Shown piece after piece: positions 15,801 to 20,956 of a DNA stretch of 20,956 nucleotides. A model generated the notes under the pieces. It was not told the DNA's origin. It was given only the letters and a program-made list of their open reading frames with translations, and did no database searches. A program made the translations under genes and the position numbers. The stretch is from a bacterium (GTDB lineage: Bacteria; SZUA-182; DTGQ01). Numbering within the stretch: position 1 is the first letter of the stretch; each line of letters begins with the position of its first letter. The stretch spans positions 1 through 20,956 of the forward strand of contig JAILZY010000061.1 in the NCBI GenBank assembly GCA_023512255.1. The letters run 5' to 3'.

Positions 15801-16026
15801 TTTCTCCCCTGATTTTTGATCTCTATGAGAGAGCAAACTTAATGCCCATGTCATAATTTTTGATACCTATAAACCAAGCTATTGATTTTTTATTTTTATT
15901 GTTTAAAAAATTCCAAATCCAACCAATAATCTGAAAAGGTGCTATCTCAAATTTTATGGAGCTTGAGACAGACTCCAGGAAGAAGATACAAGGAGATGGT
16001 CATAGAAATTACAGTAGGTAGTAGGA

Positions 16027-16066
16027 GTGAATAAAATTTATGATGGAGGACATAAATTTTATTCAC
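16027..16066. repeat. Perfect 16-bp hairpin with 8-base loop
   Basis: GTGAATAAAATTTATG at 16027-16042 and its exact complement at 16051-16066 flank the loop ATGGAGGA. Neither strand has a T run after the stem. It lies between the 3' end of the gene at 16186 and the ATPase operon promoter region. Confidence 0.85.
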
Positions 16067-16079
16067 TGGTTAAAGATAT

Positions 16080-16154
16080 AAGATTAAAGAATAGTAAGAT
16101 TGAATAGTAAGATTAAAGAGATAGGCAAGATTACAGGTAAGATTAAATTAAGAT
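16080..16154. repeat. Cluster of AAGATT repeats
   Basis: AAGATT occurs at 16080, 16096, 16109, 16127 and 16139, with AAGAT again at 16150, at irregular 11-18 base spacing. Several copies are preceded by GT or GGT and followed by AAA. The strand is purine-rich. Confidence 0.6.
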
Positions 16155-16185
16155 GAGAGAAAAGTTTTCGAGGAGCTCTCTCTGA

Positions 16186-16971
16186 TCACTGACCAGAGAG
16201 GGCTTGGATAAAACATCTTCCCTTTCCACTGCTGCTTTTCGGTACCCCTAATCCCCAACAGCCTTCGATCCTTCCTTGATTGCCGGTTACTTCCTGGATA
16301 TCAGCATCATAGATGGAATCATTATCCCTCAGGGTCAAGGCGATACTTCTCCTGTGGTATGATTCGGGCAGGGCATCAAAATCATATTTCCAAAAATCTC
16401 CTTCTCCAATATCATACACAATCTGAGCACGCCACTGCTGATCATGATAGCGGCAGAGCCTGGCATGAGCACTAACTACTGCTGGAAAAAGAATTTTCAA
16501 GGTTACTTCATCTTTGCCATAACTGTCCAGCCCCTCGATCCGAAATGAAATAAAACCATAGGGAAATTCCGGATCCGAAATTGATTTATTTGGCCGGTTC
16601 GGGTCGTTTTCACTCACCAGTCGGACATTTCGAAAATAGCCTCGATCAATCTTCATACTGACTCTGCCATCCTTGGTTTCAAGACTGCAAAGACTGGGAT
16701 CTTTAGATGCATTCGCTCCATAGGATCCCACCCCAGGTCCATCTCCTTCTTCAGCATCCTTAATGCCGTCTCCATCGGTATCGTTCGGATCAAATAAAAA
16801 CCGCACCCGCTCACCAGCCACTTCACCTATTCCCCATTCATCAGCCGCCTGGATTGACTGAAAGCGGCGAGCCCGGGCAGAATCCACCGAGGACAGGATC
16901 ATAACTCCACAGGCCATCAGCCCAATCAATGAAAGAAACCTTAAGCGAAATGGCCTCAGATTGCGCTGCAT
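16186..16971 (-). CDS. Exported choice-of-anchor-U-like protein
   Basis: The 261-residue protein has an N-terminal export signal: a basic n-region, hydrophobic residues about 12-28, then a possible signal peptidase site after ARA at 34. LMAC at 18-21 is a poor lipobox alternative. A thrombospondin-type-3-like calcium loop DTDGDGIKDAEE is at 64-75. The following beta-rich domain (ISFRIEGLDSYGKDEVTLKILFP, FWKYDFDALPESYHRRSIALTLRDND) has the layout of choice-of-anchor U domains, though the usual final GD-GPG turns are degenerate. The tail, SSSGKGRCFIQALSGQ, looks like a shortened Gly-rich CFIATA-type linker that in other proteins precedes a C-terminal sorting helix; no such helix remains. Probably a cell-surface or secreted protein of unknown role. 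Confidence 0.65.
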   Translation of the reverse strand: MQRNLRPFRLRFLSLIGLMACGVMILSSVDSARARRFQSIQAADEWGIGEVAGERVRFLFDPNDTDGDGIKDAEEGDGPGVGSYGANASKDPSLCSLETKDGRVSMKIDRGYFRNVRLVSENDPNRPNKSISDPEFPYGFISFRIEGLDSYGKDEVTLKILFPAVVSAHARLCRYHDQQWRAQIVYDIGEGDFWKYDFDALPESYHRRSIALTLRDNDSIYDADIQEVTGNQGRIEGCWGLGVPKSSSGKGRCFIQALSGQ

Positions 16972-17024
16972 AGATTATAGATCCTCTAATTAAAGATTAT
17001 AGGTCTTCTATAATAATCCTTATT

Positions 17025-17048
17025 GGGGCGGACCTTGGGGTCCGCCCC
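17025..17048. repeat. GC-rich REP-like hairpin
   Basis: GGGGCGGACC at 17025-17034 and GGTCCGCCCC at 17039-17048 form a perfect 10-bp stem with a TTGG loop, in otherwise AT-rich DNA between two exported-protein genes. No T run follows on either strand. The shape and the sharp change in composition suggest a REP-type element that may stabilise or end the upstream message. Confidence 0.75.
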
Positions 17049-17073
17049 TACAATTGTATGGTGTAATTAAAAC

Positions 17074-17802
17074 TCACAGGCCGATCTTCGTATATTCAAA
17101 GGGAATCTGAACGAATTCAGCCTTTATCGGTCCTTTGACGATTTTCGTCAGAGTACTCACAACCCTAACCTGCTTGCCTTGCAAAGTTGAGTCCATGGTT
17201 ACCTCTACTGGATAGCCAGGATACTTGACCAATTCCTCAAGCATTTTCATCTTGCTGAACTTAGCCATCTTCTCGATCGCTTTCGGCGAAACATGAATAT
17301 CCTCGCTCAGCCAGCAGGTGGCTTTCATTTTATTTCCCTCAAGCGTTGTCTCTACCAGCACCTGATAGCAATTCCAATCCTTAATTTTCTTTTTCTCTCC
17401 GGTCCGCTTCGAGACAACCACCGTTGTTCGCTCACTGGCCTCTTTTAGCTTATCCATCTCAGAAGAAACCTCTCTATAGGTTTTCTGGGATTTATCTAGT
17501 TCATAGGTTTTACCCTTATCCATCAAAATTAAAGTATATTGATTCTTATTATCTTCGCTCTCAAACCGGATTCGATCTCCTTTTAACCAAACAGACATGA
17601 CTTTTTCTGGCCCGGCCAGCTCGCCATTAATAAAGGTCTGACTTTTTTTCTCAAAATAAATATCCTCCTGCTGGACAGCCTCTTTCTCCATTTTCTTAAT
17701 ATTTCCTGCCTCCAAATCGGCTGCCTCAAGCTTAGCTGCGCCAAAGAGCAACAACCAAACTCCCACGGCCAGGAGGACATATACTGACTTTCTTGCTCTC
17801 AT
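17074..17802 (-). CDS. Exported DUF4412-like (LolA-fold) periplasmic protein
   Basis: The 242-residue protein starts with a clear signal peptide (MRARKSVYVLLAVGVWLLLFGAAKLEA, cleavage near residue 27). The mature part is beta-rich, with WLKGDRIRFESEDNKNQYTLILMDKGKTYELDKSQKTYREV (about 72-112). This alternation of an R-F-E strand, a 'dkgk.y.ld...ktY' strand and a later CWLSEDI strand is the pattern of DUF4412 and related LolA/LppX-like half-barrels that bind lipids or peptides. Two Cys (in WNCYQVLVE and ATCWLSE) could pair. A GGAAG ribosome site precedes the ATG. It lies between the 79-residue gene and the choice-of-anchor gene, all on one strand. The domain call is by pattern; the ligand is unknown. 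Confidence 0.65.
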   Translation of the reverse strand: MRARKSVYVLLAVGVWLLLFGAAKLEAADLEAGNIKKMEKEAVQQEDIYFEKKSQTFINGELAGPEKVMSVWLKGDRIRFESEDNKNQYTLILMDKGKTYELDKSQKTYREVSSEMDKLKEASERTTVVVSKRTGEKKKIKDWNCYQVLVETTLEGNKMKATCWLSEDIHVSPKAIEKMAKFSKMKMLEELVKYPGYPVEVTMDSTLQGKQVRVVSTLTKIVKGPIKAEFVQIPFEYTKIGL

Positions 17803-17888
17803 ATAAATACTTCCTTTTATTTAATTAAGGGTTGATTTTTCTATTTCTCTATCACTAACCCAAAGCTTCTTTAGAGCTCCTTACTTAT

Positions 17889-18128
17889 TTACTTTTCCCA
17901 GATAGCCCAGGCATCAAACAATGAATTATATCGCAGGAGATATTTTTCATTCGTTTCGGTCAAGACTTTAAAATAGTCCATCTTGGGTTGAGTTGCTCGC
18001 ACCCCACCTTCGTACCACCGATCAAGAATCTCTTTTATTTTCATAGACTTTCCCTCCAGGACGAACCGCCTAGGACTCTCATTAGCTTTATATCCTGAAT
18101 AGCTATTTACTTCGATTTTCTTCCACAT
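17889..18128 (-). CDS. Small conserved protein with SYSGYKANE motif
   Basis: This 79-residue protein has a good AGGAG ribosome site 9 bases before ATG 18128. It contains VNSYSGYKANESPRRFVLEGKSMKIKEILDRWYEGG, followed by DYFKVLTETNEKYLLRYNSLFDAWAIWEK. The 'SYSGYK-ER P-F-L-G-I-EILDRW-DYF-V' pattern recurs in small uncharacterised bacterial proteins as I remember them. It suggests a compact beta barrel of SH3-like size. It has no signal peptide, Cys or nucleotide motif. No function can be assigned; it lies directly after the hybrid kinase on the same strand. Confidence 0.65.
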   Translation of the reverse strand: MWKKIEVNSYSGYKANESPRRFVLEGKSMKIKEILDRWYEGGVRATQPKMDYFKVLTETNEKYLLRYNSLFDAWAIWEK

Positions 18129-18179
18129 CTATCATTTCTCCTGATTTTAATTTTATTTTAGTTAATCCATGCTAAAAAT

Positions 18180-18203
18180 AAAAAAATTTTAGTGATTCAC
18201 ACT
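18180..18203 (-). terminator. Weak possible terminator at the end of the hybrid kinase gene
   Basis: On the minus strand AGTG-TGAAT-CACT (18203-18191) includes the stop codon and is followed by AAAATTTTTTTATTTTT. The stem is only four pairs, so termination would be partial at best. Confidence 0.25.
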
Positions 18204-19324
18204 GTGCTTCCTACAGTGGTCTGGGCCTCTGGCTGGATGGCCAAAGCGGAGGGAAAAAGGACACGAAAGCGAGTGCCCTTTCCAACTTCACTCTGAACAT
18301 CAAAAGTAACGCCATATGGCCGCATAAGTTGATAACTACTGTATAAACCTAGCCCTGTTCCCTTCAGGCCATCTTCCCCCTGTTTGGACTTTGTGCTGTA
18401 GAAAGGCTCAAACAGTTTGGGTAGATCCTCTTTTTTTATCCCACAGCCCGAATCAGCGATCTCCACAAATAATTGTTGCTCATTCCATCCTGTCCTGATC
18501 ATCAGTTTTTTCTCAGGCGACATCTTCATAGCATCTAGGGCATTCTTGATCAGGTTCGAAAAACACTGACTCAAATCACTGTAAACAGCTTCTATGTCGG
18601 GAAGGTCATCAGCCAAATCTAAAAATTTTTCTACCTGGTGTTTAAAGTCAAGATCAGCTTCAAAAAATTCCAGCTCATCAGTGAGCATCTTATTCAGATT
18701 AATTCTTACCCTCTTGCGCTCATGCTCTTTCCTGGTTTTGTCCAGCATAGCAGAGATAATAGCATACATTTTATTGGCCGCAGAAAGCATTTTGTCAAGC
18801 CTCTCCTCATGAGGATATTTGGTCTTGAGGAATTCAGCATAGGCAATGATACAACTCAAAGGGTTATTTAGATTATGAGCAAAGCCTGCGGTCAGCCTCC
18901 CAAGAGCAGCCATTTTCTCCTCCTGCCCCTTTTTCCGCAATTCCTCAATCATTCGCTCTTTCTGCCGAACGGCCTTTTCCACCACCTCCAATAATTTTTC
19001 ATTATTAACTGGTTTGGTTACATAGTCAAAGGCTCCTTGGCGCATCACACTGACCGCGGTTTCAAGTTCCAAAAAACCAGTCAGCATGATTACTGGAATC
19101 AGGGGATAGCGGGAGCGGATTTGCTCCAACACTTTTTCCCCATCCATCTGGGGCATCTTGATATCACAAATCACTACCTCGATTTCCTGGTCAAAGTATA
19201 GGATTTCCAATCCCTTTCGTCCACCTTCGGCGGTGATAACTGAGTAGCCCTCGAAACGAAACACGCTGCTCAGCATTCTCAAAATATTCGCATCATCATC
19301 AATAAGCAGGATCTTATGACCCAT
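18197..19324 (-). CDS. Hybrid sensor: REC-HisKA-HATPase histidine kinase
   Basis: The 375-residue cytoplasmic protein joins an N-terminal receiver to a kinase core. In the receiver, the acidic pocket is DDD at 9-11, the phosphorylated Asp is D54 in VVICDIKMPQMDG, T82 and K104 follow. A helical linker (about 108-137) leads to HisKA with H150 in GFAHNLNNPL, then an ATPase domain with N-box SNLIKNALDAM, G1 box DSGCGI and G2 box GTGLGLYSSY. There is no PAS domain, membrane helix or DNA-binding output. The residue after H150 is Asn, not the usual Glu or Asp. ATG 19324 overlaps the upstream kinase gene and has GGGAG before it; ATG 19345 is an alternative with no ribosome site. It probably takes phosphate from the upstream kinase. 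Confidence 0.87.
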   Translation of the reverse strand: MGHKILLIDDDANILRMLSSVFRFEGYSVITAEGGRKGLEILYFDQEIEVVICDIKMPQMDGEKVLEQIRSRYPLIPVIMLTGFLELETAVSVMRQGAFDYVTKPVNNEKLLEVVEKAVRQKERMIEELRKKGQEEKMAALGRLTAGFAHNLNNPLSCIIAYAEFLKTKYPHEERLDKMLSAANKMYAIISAMLDKTRKEHERKRVRINLNKMLTDELEFFEADLDFKHQVEKFLDLADDLPDIEAVYSDLSQCFSNLIKNALDAMKMSPEKKLMIRTGWNEQQLFVEIADSGCGIKKEDLPKLFEPFYSTKSKQGEDGLKGTGLGLYSSYQLMRPYGVTFDVQSEVGKGTRFRVLFPSALAIQPEAQTTVGSTV

Positions 19325-20879
19325 AGCCGTATTTATCTCCCTCATGAGAAGGTATACCTGCCGGAAACCGTAAAATAAATGTAGCGCCCTCTCCCCACCT
19401 GCTTTTTACCTGAATTTCACCCTGGTATTGATTAACCAGCCGATACACCACATTCAGCCCTAATCCAGTACCCTTACCCGGTTCTTTGGTAGTGAAAAAT
19501 GGATCAAAAATGTAGGGCAAATCCTCCTGTCTGATGCCGCATCCGGTATCCTGAATTCGAATATAAACAAAATCATTCTGGGAATAAGTTGTAAGTAAGA
19601 GTCTGCCCTGGCCCTGCATGGCATCTACGGCATTGATGATCAGATTGACGAAAATCTGCTGAAACTGATTAAAGTTTCCAAGAACTAGGCCATCGTCCTG
19701 ATAATCTCTCACAATTTCGACCGCCTGCATATTCCTAGCATGTAAAGCCATGCTGATCGATTCCTCAAGAACCTGTTTGACATCAATTATGGAAACTTTC
19801 TGATTCTGAATTCCACGGGCATATAAAGAGAGATCTTTGATGATATTGGCCATCTTTTCTGCACATTCTTTGATTTGACCAGCGATCTCAAGAACGATTT
19901 CCCGCTCATCAGCTTTTTTAATCAAGTAATTCGCTCCAGAGAGTATCACCTGTAGGGGATTGTTGATCTCATGAGCTACCCCAGAGGCCAGAATACCTAA
20001 TCCAGCCAGATTTTCCGCCCTTCGCACTCCCTCCTCTAATTCTTTAATCTTTGAAATATCCTGGGTATAGACGAGCACATTATGCACCTGACCCAGTTCA
20101 TTTTTAATCGGAATGTAATGGATATTGACATACCGCCGGTTTTCTCGAGCACTTTTTGAGCAGCGACTATCATTATCGAAGGGAATGTTAAGATCTGTTT
20201 GCGTTACCCCTTCCTGAAATACTAGCGGCGCTTTGCAGGCTGGACAGCGCGATGAGCGATTAGCAATAACCTCATAGCACCGGTTTTCGATTAGCTCTTT
20301 TGGTGTCTTGTCTAAATAAAAGGCTTGGGTTTTATTAACCGCCTTGATCCGATACTCATGATCAATCATGAAAAGACTGTCGATAATCTCATCGAACATC
20401 CCAAGGAGCTTATTCTTGCTCCTCTCTATCATCTTGCGCAAGTGAGCTTCATATGAGTTCTGAAGACTCAATATCCTCAAACACTCAGGGGTACAGTGGC
20501 TGGTCTTTCGCCTCCAGTTTATATCGAGAATGGTTTCCAGGGCACCGATAAGCCTTCCCTGATCATCTTTCAGCGGATAGACTCCCCGCTCGACCGCAAG
20601 GCGACTTCCGTCCTTGCGGCGAAGAGAGCTTTGGCAAAGATAAGGGCTGTGGTGCCCCGAAGGAGCCAGAAAGTTACAGGGACTGTGGCAATCGCTGAAA
20701 TGAAGAAGGCTGCAAACATTATCCAGCGCCTCATCGCTTGAGTATCCGCTTATATGTTCGGCCATAAGATTAAAGTATCTAATTTTTCCCTCAGTATCAA
20801 TAATGAGTGCTCCGAGCGGCAGGGAGGAAAATATCTGTTGCAGCAGTCTATGGTTTGGCTCGATCAAGGAGGCGATCAT
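19314..20879 (-). CDS. PAS-PAS histidine kinase with cysteine-rich sensor
   Basis: The 521-residue cytoplasmic kinase has no membrane segments. PAS domain 1 spans about 10-120 and carries C56, C64, C68 and C82; PAS 2 spans about 160-280 and carries C201 and the pair C212-X2-C215 in RCPACK. A linker holds C129 and C133. HisKA has H303 in GVAHEINNPLQ. The ATPase domain shows the N-box with N412 and N416, G1 box DTGCGI (D444) and G2 box GKGTGLGL (468-475). The cysteines in both PAS domains suggest metal, iron-sulfur, haem or thiol redox sensing rather than a simple small-molecule pocket. The end of the gene overlaps the hybrid kinase gene, so the two are made together. The signal is unknown. Confidence 0.88.
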   Translation of the reverse strand: MIASLIEPNHRLLQQIFSSLPLGALIIDTEGKIRYFNLMAEHISGYSSDEALDNVCSLLHFSDCHSPCNFLAPSGHHSPYLCQSSLRRKDGSRLAVERGVYPLKDDQGRLIGALETILDINWRRKTSHCTPECLRILSLQNSYEAHLRKMIERSKNKLLGMFDEIIDSLFMIDHEYRIKAVNKTQAFYLDKTPKELIENRCYEVIANRSSRCPACKAPLVFQEGVTQTDLNIPFDNDSRCSKSARENRRYVNIHYIPIKNELGQVHNVLVYTQDISKIKELEEGVRRAENLAGLGILASGVAHEINNPLQVILSGANYLIKKADEREIVLEIAGQIKECAEKMANIIKDLSLYARGIQNQKVSIIDVKQVLEESISMALHARNMQAVEIVRDYQDDGLVLGNFNQFQQIFVNLIINAVDAMQGQGRLLLTTYSQNDFVYIRIQDTGCGIRQEDLPYIFDPFFTTKEPGKGTGLGLNVVYRLVNQYQGEIQVKSRWGEGATFILRFPAGIPSHEGDKYGYGS

Positions 20880-20956
20880 TCAGATGTTCCCCATATTTAA
20901 AATTAGGAGAAGTAGATAAGCTGCAGGGGAAGGGTATTGAGGTAAAAGACAATAGT

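Larger units (their letters stand above)
15736..16185. other. Gene-free region upstream of the ATPase operon
   Basis: No reading frame is supported in these 450 AT-rich bases. They hold a candidate minus-strand -10 box (15795-15800), a perfect 16-bp-arm hairpin (16027-16066), a cluster of AAGATT repeats (16080-16154) and a small inverted repeat around the stop of the next gene (16178-16200). Confidence 0.75.

Overview
The window is a bacterial chromosome segment of moderate GC. Era and RecO are bacterial. Secreted proteins with signal peptides, PAS-type histidine kinases and several REP-like palindromes suggest a Gram-negative-type bacterium, probably a poorly cultured lineage. The presence of an NFACT/RqcH protein and an A/V-type rather than F-type ATPase fits a deep-branching or delta-like group, but the sequence alone does not name a phylum.

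Layout. 1-950 is a low-constraint region: the 3' end of a long coiled-coil gene made of 11- and 7-residue repeats, then a decayed CCDC90/DUF1640-like tail-anchored coiled-coil gene carrying what may be an IS end. 950-1367 is non-coding, with a 7-bp tandem repeat and a likely era promoter. 1368-3078 (+) holds era and recO. 3180-5063 (-) is an NFACT (RqcH/FbpA-like) gene whose N-terminal domain carries an in-frame palindromic insertion. 5245-5640 (+) is a small cupin gene with a promoter so close to the ATG that its mRNA should be leaderless. 5952-6389 (+) is a second repeat-built coiled-coil gene behind a near-consensus promoter.

The core, 6554-15735 (-), is a complete nine-gene A/V-type ATPase operon in transcription order G/H-C-I-K-F-E-A-B-D. 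All parts are present: catalytic A, non-catalytic B, central stalk D and F, peripheral stalk E and G/H, collar C, membrane I and proteolipid K. A-B-D are translationally coupled by overlaps. K has a non-canonical N-terminal extension and lacks the Gln typical of Na+-binding rotors, which points to H+ coupling.

Upstream on the same strand (16186-20879) lie, in transcription order, a PAS-rich histidine kinase, an overlapping REC-HisKA-HATPase hybrid kinase, a 79-residue small protein, an exported DUF4412-like protein and an exported choice-of-anchor-U-like protein. The two kinases look like a cytoplasmic phosphorelay without a DNA-binding output in view.

No tRNA, rRNA, CRISPR array, intact transposase or complete novel defence system was seen. 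The most unusual signals are the repeat-built coiled-coil genes, the in-frame palindrome in the NFACT gene, the leaderless cupin promoter and several perfect intergenic hairpins.
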